A DNA stretch of 64,000 nucleotides from Cohnella fermenti. Lineage in GTDB: Bacteria > Bacillota > Bacilli > Paenibacillales > Paenibacillaceae. The stretch covers positions 1 to 64,000 of the forward strand of contig NZ_SSOB01000023.1 in assembly GCF_004801405.1 (NCBI RefSeq), written 5' to 3'. A program made the translations under genes and the position numbers. The notes under the pieces are model-generated. The model worked only from the letters and a program-made list of their open reading frames with translations. It ran no database searches and was not told the origin of the DNA. Positions 52,021 to 61,142 of the stretch are shown here, piece by piece (position 1 is the first letter of the stretch; every line of letters begins with the position of its first letter).

Positions 52021-55000
52021 TTACCACGCCGTAAAGCCGTACACATCGTCTTCTTTCTTCAACGAATCGGCGTACAACAGCGTGGCGTCGACAGGCTCGG
52101 ACCGAAGCGACTCGGCCGGCGGCAAGTCGACAGGCGCAGTTGTCGGAGCCGTTACCGAGGCCGAGACCCTCAGGTCTCCCGGATCGGTCACCGTAAACCA
52201 GAAGCCGAAGGCACCGCTGCCTGACCCGACCTTCATCTCTACCTTGTTCCACCCTTGCTGCAGCGGAACCTTCACATTCACTTCCCCCGGATTGGCGGCG
52301 TTGGGGGTTCGGCCGGTTACGCTTTGATCCTCGTATGCCGTATCGTTAACCTTCAGGACGAACCACCAGTCGCTGGACAAGGAGAAGGTTGCCTCTCTTG
52401 CTCGGCTGCTATATAGATAGGCTACCGCGACCCCTGCTTTGCCGGTCTGCGGAGCGGCGATGGAGGAGAAGCTCAGAAATCCGTTGGCATCCATCGTCTT
52501 GGTCTCCCAGGCCAATCCGTCGGGCAGCGGCTGCTGCGGATCGTTCAGCCAGGTTTCGGCCTCGAGTTCGGCGCCAAGCGCAGGCAGCGCGGTCTTGCCA
52601 TTAACAGTCGTTGTCGAGGCGGATATATCGTAAGCCTTCGACGCCACCATCCAATCGGAGATGTTTACCGGTTCTGCAACTTCTCCCGCGTACATCTGCT
52701 CCGCGACACCCGGTCCGGTCTGTGCGCCTAGATTGGTGAGCAGTTGTCCGATTAGTCTCTTCGCATTCCAACGAGTCCGCTTCAGATTGGCGCTGCCGTC
52801 ATCTAGAGCGGAAGCGTCCAACTGATCGAACAGCCATAAACCGTTGCCGTCGGGAACCTGAAGCAGCAATCCGTCCAGCAACTTCTGCGCGGACGGCTGG
52901 CCGGTAATACCGTCCACCGGGTTCAAGTCCAAGAAGGAACGCCAATGGAGCAATTGGGGGCCTACTCCCTGAAGAAGCGGCGTTGCTTGAATGCTGGACG
53001 GAGCAACTTTGGTCAGCGTCGCCGTCTTCAACGTAATGTCCCACGCCAAGCCGGCATTTGTCAGATCAGCCTGGCTTTGCGGGAGGACAAACGCCGTGCC
53101 GCCGGCCTGAACGTAATCTCGAATAGCCGATATCTGGCTTGGGGTCAGGCTGCCGATCGAGTTGCTGCCGATCGCCAGAATATCCTCGTCGCCGGCAAGC
53201 GTGCCAAGTTCATCGCCGGCAATGGCGGCGTAACGGAAGCCGGAATCCGAGAGCAAGGCAATATCTTGCGCATTCCCCCCCAAATAAACGATCCGTTTCG
53301 TCTGTTCCGTCTGCGCAGCAGGCTGGTCCAAATCGCGAATCAGATTAACCGCAAGCTTCGTGGCCACCGGCTCCACGCCGATTCTGCCGGACAGATCCAA
53401 TTGGGAGTAAAGCACCTTCCCCGCGCCGTCCTTCCATTCCAGCAGCGGACTGTACGCCAGATCGAATTCGGCTTCGATTAGAGGCGTGAATGCGCCTTTC
53501 TGCGGCGTTTCGATAACGACCGAAGCAACGGAACCATCATTGCCGACATGCACCGCGTGCTTCCAAGGCCACACGCGCATCCCTTCGGAGGTAGTCGGCA
53601 GCAATTCCCCTGCGCCGCGCCAGTTCGTCAGATCGGCGTCATCAATCCCTTCAAGAATAGGAGAATCCTTAACCCGTGCAAACGCATAGCGCGAAACGAC
53701 ATCCTGAGCCCGAAATCCCATATTCTCCAAACTGTCCAGATCTTGTTCGAAGAAGAGGACTCTCTTCCCTGCGCTGATGTCCTCGGGCTTAAACGGCAGC
53801 TCCTTGTTTGCGCTCAGCGCCTTGTATCCGATCACAAGCACGTCGATATTCGCAAGATCGTCTCCGAGCGCAACCGGCGTTGCCGACACGCCGATTTTGG
53901 CCAGCTCGGCAGTCGTTATTCCTGTCGGATCGTAGATCCCCCACCGGGATTGCAGCGTACCGGCGCTCCCTTGCACCGGGAACAACGTCATTGCAAAGTT
54001 ATCTGTCGTCGTATCCGCATTCATATCGTCGTCGTGAACCGAAATGCTCACTTCCCCGGAAGTCTTGACGCCGACACTCGGAACCGTGAACGCGATTTCT
54101 CTTTTCTCGACCGAACCGGCCGACAGATTGAACGTTTCCTCGCCGTCAGCGAATACCTGATCTCCCGATTTCGCCTGCCAAGCTACGGTCAGTTGCTTCG
54201 ATCCGGGGCCGTCCCAAACGACGTCGATCGTCTTATGGACGGTTTCTCCCGCCGTATAATTGTGATCCTTGGCCGTAAAGTTGTTCTCGGGCCCTCCGAT
54301 GTACACCAGAAGCGGCTGCATCGTATCCCGGAAGGCGTCATAGATCGGATTGGCCCATTCCGGCCTGTTCTTGAGCGTTGCCTGGTCCGCATTCGCCAGC
54401 TCGTTGTAGGTGTAATTGATGCCTCGCGAATCCACATGTCCGGGCGGAATGCCGAAGCCCACATCGAAGATCCATGGAAACAGCCCTCCGTTAACCCCCC
54501 AAGTCCGCCAGGATTCATTCGTGTTTCTGGTGAATAAATCCATCATTTTATAGTAGGAGGTGTAATTGCCAACCCGGGCGGCATATCCCTTCTGCGCGAA
54601 GTAGTCACTGCCGGTGAAGGCGTTGACGATCGGCTGCTCAATCGTATCCAGCGAATAGTCGATATAGGAGTCTTTCTCATCCTCATAAGCCTGATCGCCG
54701 AAGTAGATGGCCGAATACTCGGTGTAAAGCGGGACGTTGGCCGGCTTGAAGAAGTTGGCGGTAAACAACGTGCCCATCTCGATGGCTCCCCAGGGCTTCG
54801 TTCCGTTCTCGCTCCATTCGGCCAAATAGTTCTCCCGCTCCTGCAGCGGCATGAAATTCAGATAGAGATTGGTCGCTCCCATATCCGCCGTCTGGCCCCC
54901 GTCGTGATTGTAGACGAGCCGGGTAGGATCGACCGACTTGATCAGATCCACAACCTTGTTAAGCCATGGCGGCGGCGTATACTTCGTCGGCTCCTGGCCC

Positions 55001-56238
55001 AAATCATCGGGTCCGCGCACCGGACCGGTATCCTTGTTCATCGAAGGCGACCACATGAGAATGGAAGGACGGTTCTGCCGGTCCAACTCGCGCGACCACA
55101 TCTTGAAATAATCGAGATATTTCTGCTGGGCGACGGGGTCTTCCACATCCACCTTGTCATAAATATGGTTGATGCTCGGCGCCGGACTGAGTACGGCCCA
55201 TCCGTTCTCGTCCGCCGCGTCAAGCAGCTCCTTGCTTCCCGCCTGCATGATGTCCTGGGGGAATAGCCCCTTCTCCCCAAACCACCACGTATCGTTCGGC
55301 TGAATGACGATCGCGTTGAAGCCCATGCCCTCGTAGAACTTCATCTGCGATACGCCCAGCGTGAAATAAGCGGGCCGCAGCTTCAGCGGATGCCCGTTCA
55401 GCATCAATTCCTTGCCCTCCGTCCAGATCTCGCGGAATCCGAATCGAACGGGGTCGACGATGTCGATCGCTTGGCCTCCGGCATCGATGAGCTGCACCTG
55501 TACCTTGTACAAATAAGCCGCTCCGACTTCCCACAGATGGGGATCGGACCATGGAATCACAAGCTGCTGCTGAATCTCGCCGCTCGCGGCCCCTGTATCG
55601 GCAACCGGAATTTCCACGGCCGGCAAATCTTCCGAGCTGCCGTCCGTTTCCGTCACGTTCACCTTAAACCTGGCGCCCGGAATGGCTTCATGCGGAATGT
55701 AGTCCACATTCAGCTTCAGCGCGCTCTCCCTGTAGCTTGGCTGCACCAGAATATTGCTGATTTCCGCCGGATAAGGCACGGCCTGCAGCGAGATGCTTCC
55801 CGTCACGCCAGCGGGAACGGTCTTCATGTAGGCGCTCTCGTCATTTTGATAACGGCTTTTGGCGACATCTTTGATCGTATTGTCGCGGAAAGGATCGCTT
55901 TGGCGACTGCTTTCCGTGCCGATCCAGTAATTGGTGACCCACAGCCGAATCTTGGCGTCGGTTCCGGGCACAGCCGCGCTTGTGATATCGATTCGGGTAT
56001 TCGGCCCGCTGACCTCACCTATCTCGTTATCGTTCACCCATACGATCGCGTCTCCCTGAAGCCCGGTAAAATTCAAATAAATTCGTTTTCCCGTCCAGTC
56101 GGCCGGAACTGGCTTGGTCATTTCGAACCAACCGGAATGGGTCTGATAGGTCGCCGCATAAGATGACACGCCTGGCACTAACCCCAAGCAGATGCAGAGA
56201 ATCAGTCCTATGATTTTATTCAAGCGCACACGATTCAC
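52021..56238 (-). CDS. Secreted GH2-like protein with altered catalytic motif
   Basis: This 1405-aa protein has a signal peptide (about 1-28), a GH2 sugar-binding domain (YLNFTGLQGDAIVWVNDNEIG), an Ig-like domain and a TIM barrel. The usual W-S-x-G-N-E acid/base motif reads ILMWSPSMNKD, with Asn401 where Glu is expected; the nucleophile region (LYTEYSAIYFG, Glu507) is kept. A long C-terminal part follows (about 700-1405) with a glutamine-amidotransferase-like section (RDYVQAGGTAFVLPQ) and a final beta-sandwich. The start is GTG 56238 or the in-frame GTG three codons on, which has better spacing to AAAGG. It may be an unusual hydrolase or a non-catalytic binding protein. Confidence 0.78.
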   Translation of the reverse strand: MNRVRLNKIIGLILCICLGLVPGVSSYAATYQTHSGWFEMTKPVPADWTGKRIYLNFTGLQGDAIVWVNDNEIGEVSGPNTRIDITSAAVPGTDAKIRLWVTNYWIGTESSRQSDPFRDNTIKDVAKSRYQNDESAYMKTVPAGVTGSISLQAVPYPAEISNILVQPSYRESALKLNVDYIPHEAIPGARFKVNVTETDGSSEDLPAVEIPVADTGAASGEIQQQLVIPWSDPHLWEVGAAYLYKVQVQLIDAGGQAIDIVDPVRFGFREIWTEGKELMLNGHPLKLRPAYFTLGVSQMKFYEGMGFNAIVIQPNDTWWFGEKGLFPQDIMQAGSKELLDAADENGWAVLSPAPSINHIYDKVDVEDPVAQQKYLDYFKMWSRELDRQNRPSILMWSPSMNKDTGPVRGPDDLGQEPTKYTPPPWLNKVVDLIKSVDPTRLVYNHDGGQTADMGATNLYLNFMPLQERENYLAEWSENGTKPWGAIEMGTLFTANFFKPANVPLYTEYSAIYFGDQAYEDEKDSYIDYSLDTIEQPIVNAFTGSDYFAQKGYAARVGNYTSYYKMMDLFTRNTNESWRTWGVNGGLFPWIFDVGFGIPPGHVDSRGINYTYNELANADQATLKNRPEWANPIYDAFRDTMQPLLVYIGGPENNFTAKDHNYTAGETVHKTIDVVWDGPGSKQLTVAWQAKSGDQVFADGEETFNLSAGSVEKREIAFTVPSVGVKTSGEVSISVHDDDMNADTTTDNFAMTLFPVQGSAGTLQSRWGIYDPTGITTAELAKIGVSATPVALGDDLANIDVLVIGYKALSANKELPFKPEDISAGKRVLFFEQDLDSLENMGFRAQDVVSRYAFARVKDSPILEGIDDADLTNWRGAGELLPTTSEGMRVWPWKHAVHVGNDGSVASVVIETPQKGAFTPLIEAEFDLAYSPLLEWKDGAGKVLYSQLDLSGRIGVEPVATKLAVNLIRDLDQPAAQTEQTKRIVYLGGNAQDIALLSDSGFRYAAIAGDELGTLAGDEDILAIGSNSIGSLTPSQISAIRDYVQAGGTAFVLPQSQADLTNAGLAWDITLKTATLTKVAPSSIQATPLLQGVGPQLLHWRSFLDLNPVDGITGQPSAQKLLDGLLLQVPDGNGLWLFDQLDASALDDGSANLKRTRWNAKRLIGQLLTNLGAQTGPGVAEQMYAGEVAEPVNISDWMVASKAYDISASTTTVNGKTALPALGAELEAETWLNDPQQPLPDGLAWETKTMDANGFLSFSSIAAPQTGKAGVAVAYLYSSRAREATFSLSSDWWFVLKVNDTAYEDQSVTGRTPNAANPGEVNVKVPLQQGWNKVEMKVGSGSGAFGFWFTVTDPGDLRVSASVTAPTTAPVDLPPAESLRSEPVDATLLYADSLKKEDDVYGFTAW

Positions 56239-56263
56239 AACCTTTCATCGTTTGATGGCTCGA

Positions 56264-57427
56264 TCATTCGTTTCCATTCACAAGAAAGTGCGTGAGGTGA
56301 AGCCGATTGCCTTTGCTGCGCGCATCCTTCGATTCAGCTGCGCGAACGTCCAGCCAATGCGGTCCGTCGGCCAATCCGTCAGCCAGCAGCACTGCTTTGG
56401 GTCTGTAAAATTTCTCGCAATGCGAATCGAAAACTCTCCTCAACAGGTAAGGCCCGCCGTCAATGGAATACTCCACATCGCCGGTCTCCATGCCGGCCAG
56501 CATGACGATGCCAGCCGCCGTACCGACGAAGCGAAGACGGAAGCTTGCACCAGCCCGTTCTGCGAGAAAGATATTCGCTGGAGGCGTCCAGTTGCACGCT
56601 TGCTCATTCGTCCAGTCGTAAACCATGCGGCAGCCGGATACGCGCTCAGCCAAGAGCGGTTCTTTAAGACGCGCGCGGTCGTAGCACATCGGATCCAAGA
56701 GTTCGGACCGCAGCGGAACGGCGGTTCCTTCCCCCCCGTCCGACCGCAGCATATCGTCCATCACCTCCCTCAAATATTGCGCATACAGCGAATAGCCATA
56801 ATCGTTGGGATGGACGGAATCGCCGCTGATCTCTTCCCAACGCAAGTTCCCTGCCGCAATCATCCTGTAAATCCGGCTGGCGATATCGACGGATGGAAGC
56901 CCGTAGTGAACCGCCGCTTCTTCATGATGGGCAATGTTGATCTGCGGCTTTCCGGTTTCGGCAAACGATTCCGCAGCCTTTCTGTTTGCCGTATAAACGA
57001 ATAGAATGTCGACAAGCGGATTGATCCGTTTAGCCTGCCTGACGATGCCTTCCATCGCTCTGACCGATTTCGTTCGGTTACCGTCATCGTTTACCGCGAA
57101 TTCCACGACCAGCAGGTCGGCCCCACCGCCGCCGAATACATGCGCATTCAGACGAAACGCGCCGTATACGGAATCCGTCCCGCCGATGGCGGCATTGACG
57201 AATGTAAATGGAGTTCCGGGAAACCTCTCTCGCAAATAAGCGCAGACCAGCGCCCTGTAGCTTGTTCCTTCCGCATCCGAAGCCCCCTCGCCGGCCGTGA
57301 CCGAGCCGCCGAGGAAAGCGACTGTGGTCGCCTCTCCTCGGTTCATTTTGCCATAGCAAGATCTCAGCCCGTTGCGTAAGGTATAATCGGAGAAACGTTC
57401 TTCCTGCGGCGCTCCGCGCATGCTCAT
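56264..57427 (-). CDS. SGNH/GDSL-type esterase
   Basis: This 387-aa protein has block I VAFLGGSVTAGEG (nucleophile Ser), block II IGGTDSVYG, block III VVEFAVNDD and block V GDSVHPNDYG (Asp/His), then a C-terminal beta-sandwich (about 215-387). No signal peptide is seen. It probably deacetylates imported oligosaccharides. The second ATG (residue 3) has the better spacing to AGGGAG. Confidence 0.87.
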   Translation of the reverse strand: MSMRGAPQEERFSDYTLRNGLRSCYGKMNRGEATTVAFLGGSVTAGEGASDAEGTSYRALVCAYLRERFPGTPFTFVNAAIGGTDSVYGAFRLNAHVFGGGGADLLVVEFAVNDDGNRTKSVRAMEGIVRQAKRINPLVDILFVYTANRKAAESFAETGKPQINIAHHEEAAVHYGLPSVDIASRIYRMIAAGNLRWEEISGDSVHPNDYGYSLYAQYLREVMDDMLRSDGGEGTAVPLRSELLDPMCYDRARLKEPLLAERVSGCRMVYDWTNEQACNWTPPANIFLAERAGASFRLRFVGTAAGIVMLAGMETGDVEYSIDGGPYLLRRVFDSHCEKFYRPKAVLLADGLADGPHWLDVRAAESKDARSKGNRLHLTHFLVNGNE

Positions 57428-57449
57428 GCTCCCTTCGCGAATCTGTCGG

Positions 57450-58268
57450 CTACAGTTTTACAGCCCCGCCGGTGAGCCCCTGAACGAACTGCCTCATTCC
57501 GAGCGAGAACAGAATGACTAACGGGACGCTGGCAATCACATACCCGGCCATTAACGGACCGTATTCCCCGACATGCGTGGTGGCGAGATACGCAAGACCG
57601 GTCGTGATCGGCCGCTTGTCGAAGGATTGGATCGTCACCAATGGCCAGATGTAGTCATTCCACACGTTAATAAATACGTTAAGCGCCGATAAGGTAAGCA
57701 CCGGCCGGAGCAGCGGCACAGCCAGGAACAGGAATGTGCGAAATTCGCCGGCCCCGTCAACCTTGGCGCTCTCGAACAACTCCTTCGGCTGTCCCTGCAC
57801 GAAGGTCCGCATGACGAACACCCAGAAGGGCTGTGCGCCTCCAACGGCAAAAAGAATGACCGCAAAATACGAGTTCAGCAGATTGAGCTTCCAGGCCAGT
57901 ACGAAGGAGGGAATCAGATTCAGCACGCCCGGAAGCATCATTTTGGCAAAGATCAGCCAATACAGAGGCTCCTTGCCGACAAACTTCAGCTTACCGAATC
58001 CGTAGCCGGCCAGCCCGGAGACGAATACGCTGATCATCGCGCTTCCTCCCGCCATGACCACGCTGTTCCAGATCATCGGGCTGACTTCCTCCCAGGCTCG
58101 CGCATAGTTTTCCAAGTGGAAAGGACCGGAAAGTCCGAAAAAGTCGTAGACGATTTGTTCCGTATTTTTGACGGACATCTGCAGCATCAGGATTAGAGGG
58201 TACAGCAACAGCAAGCCAAGAACGATCAGGAATAGATGCTTGCCAAATTCGGCGGTGTTCTTCATCAT
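57450..58268 (-). CDS. Carbohydrate ABC transporter permease, MalG type
   Basis: This 272-aa protein has six TM segments and the EAA loop FESAKVDGAGEFRTFLFLAVP. Its start overlaps the end of the MalF-type permease (ATGATGA). Confidence 0.92.
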   Translation of the reverse strand: MMKNTAEFGKHLFLIVLGLLLLYPLILMLQMSVKNTEQIVYDFFGLSGPFHLENYARAWEEVSPMIWNSVVMAGGSAMISVFVSGLAGYGFGKLKFVGKEPLYWLIFAKMMLPGVLNLIPSFVLAWKLNLLNSYFAVILFAVGGAQPFWVFVMRTFVQGQPKELFESAKVDGAGEFRTFLFLAVPLLRPVLTLSALNVFINVWNDYIWPLVTIQSFDKRPITTGLAYLATTHVGEYGPLMAGYVIASVPLVILFSLGMRQFVQGLTGGAVKL

Positions 58269-59167
58269 TCTTCGCTCCTAATAAACTTCATGGACAGCAA
58301 CGAAATGAGCAGCGCGATCAGGAAGAGGAGCAAGCCGACGGCCGAGGCATACCCGTAATCCGCATTGACGGAGCCGAACGCATGCTGATACATGTACAAG
58401 CCCGGCACGGTAGTCGAGAAGCCGGGGCCGCCGTTCGTGACGACAAGCTGAAGGTTGTAGCCCGTAACGGCGCCGGCGAGCACACTGATCAGGTTCAGTT
58501 TGAATTGCCCCTTCAGGAGAGGAATTTCAATGGACAACGCCCGCTGCAAGGGACTCGCGCCATCGATCGCCGCTGCGTCCCATATGCTGCTGTCCAAATT
58601 TTGCAGCCCGGCCAAATAAATCAACAGGGCAATGGAACCGATCCATGGAAACCCGATGAATACGAGACACCACTTGACCATCGCCGGATCGCCGAGCCAC
58701 AACTGTTGAAGATTTTCCAAGCCCCAAGAAGCCAGCAGTTGATTCAGGAATCCGTATTGCGGGTTGTATAAGAACTGCCAAAGCAGCATGATGACAATGC
58801 CCGGAATAAACATCGGAATGCACATCAAGACCCGGTATGCGTACTGCCAGCGCGAATGCTTGATGCGAAAGAGCACGATGCTTGCCACCAGCGTCGGAAG
58901 CATCAGCACGATGTTGCAGACGAGAAAAAAGAGCATGTTGCGGACGGATGTCCAAAATACGCTGTCACTCAAAATTTCTTTGAAATTGCCGAGACCGACG
59001 AAAATTTCGATATTGTTTCCGTTCCATCTATAGAAGGAATGCCAAATGCCGTCCAGCATCGGAAAATAATCGAATATTGCCGTGAACAGAACGGCCGGCA
59101 GAACAAAAGCATACCCGACAAACCGGGCCGCCTTTTTCTTGCTGGTTACCGCAGCTAACGCGCTCAT
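58265..59167 (-). CDS. Carbohydrate ABC transporter permease, MalF/UgpA type
   Basis: This 300-aa protein has six TM segments and the EAA loop WDAAAIDGASPLQRALSIEIP. It is followed with a 4-bp overlap by the MalG-type partner. A hairpin at 59196-59217 separates it from the lipoprotein gene. Confidence 0.92.
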   Translation of the reverse strand: MSALAAVTSKKKAARFVGYAFVLPAVLFTAIFDYFPMLDGIWHSFYRWNGNNIEIFVGLGNFKEILSDSVFWTSVRNMLFFLVCNIVLMLPTLVASIVLFRIKHSRWQYAYRVLMCIPMFIPGIVIMLLWQFLYNPQYGFLNQLLASWGLENLQQLWLGDPAMVKWCLVFIGFPWIGSIALLIYLAGLQNLDSSIWDAAAIDGASPLQRALSIEIPLLKGQFKLNLISVLAGAVTGYNLQLVVTNGGPGFSTTVPGLYMYQHAFGSVNADYGYASAVGLLLFLIALLISLLSMKFIRSEE

Positions 59168-59195
59168 GATCTTATAGCACCTCTCTTGGATGAAT

Positions 59196-59217
59196 AAGGG
59201 GAGGCTTCCCTCCCCTT
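59196..59217 (-). terminator. Intercistronic hairpin after the system III lipoprotein gene
   Basis: A perfect 9-bp stem AAGGGGAGG / CCTCCCCTT with a 4-nt loop and no T tract on the minus strand. It is the third hairpin in the window placed directly behind a solute-binding lipoprotein gene. Confidence 0.65.
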
Positions 59218-59227
59218 TCTTCCGAGC

Positions 59228-60934
59228 TTACTTGGCCGCGTCGGCAAACTGCTGATAGAACTCCAGCTTAAGCTTGGCAACGGCCAGGCTGTCTTCCGTG
59301 GCTTTCTTCACGTTCTCGGGAGCATTGGTCGAGTTCAACTCTTCAAGCTGGGCTTCCAATGTCTTGATTTGCGAAGGAACGCCGACTTCATTATCCAGCG
59401 CCTCGACGATTTTTTTCTTGACGTTGTTTACCGCCTGTTCATGAAGCTTGTTCATCGTCGCTGCCTTGTCCGCCTGACCGGTCAACCACAGCTGCAGGAT
59501 CGCCTTGCCGTCGGTGGACTCGTTAAACAACGGAACCTCGTTGAGTTGATTCGAAGCAATTTTATTTTTGTCGGTGGCAATGAAGGCCTGGATTTTGCTC
59601 GTGACGTCTACATTGTTGACGACCGGTACGAATACGCCTTCGTCCGACATTGTTTGCTGATTTTCCTTGCTGGTCAGGAATTGGAAGATGTCGAGGACGA
59701 CCTTCAGCTTCTCCTCATCCTTCTCCAGATCCTTGTTCAGACCCCAGCCGCCGCTTTGCTGGTCTCCCGCCACCGGCAGCATCTCGGATGCGAACGGCGT
59801 CGTTTCTTTGGTGATGACAGGGAAGGGCATGACGTCGAACGTGAAGCCCTTGATATTTTTCTCGAAGTACGAGTAATCCCAGTTCCCGTCCATGTAGATG
59901 GCTGCTTTGCCGAGCAGGAATATCTGTTTGGCCTGATCTTCGTTGATTGCTGCCCAGCCTTGCTGCCAATACTGCGAGAACTCTTTCATTAGATCGAGCG
60001 AAGCGGCTTCTACCGGATCGTCGGCTTTGTACATGCCGGTTGCGATGGCGACTCTGCGCAAATCCACCTTCATCTCTTTGATTCGGTACTTCTCGTCGAA
60101 CAGATTGGCCACGTGGCCGGGCTCCAACTGATAGCCGCTGAATGCGTCCATCCATTGCAGGAACCGGTTGCCGTCAGCCGCGACCGGATCGATTCCGAGA
60201 TCCTTGATTTTTTGGCACGCTTCCAGCAATTCGGCCCACGTCTCCGGCACCTCCGTAATGCCGGCTTTGTCGAATATGTCCTTGTTGTAATAGAACGGAA
60301 TCAAGGGGCTCGAGCCCGGGCCGCCGTCTACGGGAATCATGATGATCGCGCCGTACTTGTTGCCCGATTTGGCGCTGGAGAAGCTGTTCTCTCCACCCTT
60401 GAACGTATCCAGCCAGGTTGCCTGGTCGGAATTGTACGCGGAGGGCAATTGCAGGTAACCGTCCAATGTCAGCAGATAGTCCTGGTTCGCATATTTGGCG
60501 GCGTCCTGATTGGGGAGCATCATCGCATCCGGCGCTTCATGGGATACGAACTGCGTGTCCAGCAGCTTCGTATATCCATTGTTGGCGTTCGGCTGATACA
60601 GGTGCTCGATCTTCACGTTCGGATGCAGCTTCATGTATGCCTCAAAGGCGTTATTGTAGGCAGGCCCGTACTGCTCCTCTCCCCCGTGCCAGGACATAAG
60701 CTTGATCTTGAACTCCTTGTCGGACGGAATCGAACCGCTTGCCGTCGGCGAAGCCGAAGCGGATGATGCCGTAGGCTGCGTCGAGGAGGCGGAAGGAGAT
60801 TTCTCCTCCGTTTTGTTAGAGCTGCAGCCGGCCAGCATAACCGTCAAGGATAATGACGCTGCAAGCACTAGCCGCCCTCCTCCGGCTCTGTGCGAAAGCG
60901 ATTTGGATTTCTTGATAAGACTCAATGCATTCAT
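59228..60934 (-). CDS. Extracellular sugar-binding lipoprotein (MalE-like)
   Basis: The frame opens at 61000, but AAAGGGGATGA precedes ATG 60934, giving 568 aa. The lipoprotein signal peptide has lipobox LAGC (Cys37) and is followed by a Ser/Ala-rich linker and a type-1 binding fold with FVSHEAPDAMMLPNQDAAKY and AAIYMDGNWDYSYF. It works with the MalF/MalG-type permeases. GH105, SGNH and GH2-like neighbours point to pectin-derived or acetylated oligosaccharides. Confidence 0.92.
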   Translation of the reverse strand: MNALSLIKKSKSLSHRAGGGRLVLAASLSLTVMLAGCSSNKTEEKSPSASSTQPTASSASASPTASGSIPSDKEFKIKLMSWHGGEEQYGPAYNNAFEAYMKLHPNVKIEHLYQPNANNGYTKLLDTQFVSHEAPDAMMLPNQDAAKYANQDYLLTLDGYLQLPSAYNSDQATWLDTFKGGENSFSSAKSGNKYGAIIMIPVDGGPGSSPLIPFYYNKDIFDKAGITEVPETWAELLEACQKIKDLGIDPVAADGNRFLQWMDAFSGYQLEPGHVANLFDEKYRIKEMKVDLRRVAIATGMYKADDPVEAASLDLMKEFSQYWQQGWAAINEDQAKQIFLLGKAAIYMDGNWDYSYFEKNIKGFTFDVMPFPVITKETTPFASEMLPVAGDQQSGGWGLNKDLEKDEEKLKVVLDIFQFLTSKENQQTMSDEGVFVPVVNNVDVTSKIQAFIATDKNKIASNQLNEVPLFNESTDGKAILQLWLTGQADKAATMNKLHEQAVNNVKKKIVEALDNEVGVPSQIKTLEAQLEELNSTNAPENVKKATEDSLAVAKLKLEFYQQFADAAK

Positions 60935-61012
60935 CCCCTTTGTTATATCTGATAAGCAAGGCAGCGCCGCCATTACATTCCAAATCGTAATCGTTCGCAT
61001 GTAATCGCTTCA

Positions 61013-61054
61013 AGAAGAAAAATAACGGCAAGGTGTAAAATTCAACACCTTGCC
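61013..61054 (-). terminator. Terminator-like hairpin in the leader of the system III lipoprotein gene
   Basis: GGCAAGGTGT (61027-61036) pairs perfectly with ACACCTTGCC (61045-61054) around 8 nt; on the minus strand GTTATTTTTCTTC follows. No minus-strand gene ends here, so it would stop transcripts begun further upstream and could be an attenuator or the end of a small RNA. Confidence 0.65.
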
Positions 61055-61142
61055 TTCCGCATGATTGCGCTTCCATCTCCTCGGTGGTAATATTCTTTAA
61101 AACAAACGTGATCCATGGTCATGTCAAGAGAGGAACAAACGG

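Noticed and set aside
60816..61076. 86-aa minus-strand frame overlapping the system III lipoprotein leader
   Set aside because: GAGGAG lies directly against its ATG with no spacing, the frame overlaps the lipoprotein gene, and the translation has no recognisable features.
61102..61141. ACAAACG repeated 33 bp apart in the divergent system III promoter region
   Set aside because: Only two short copies at a non-helical spacing; not enough to call an operator.
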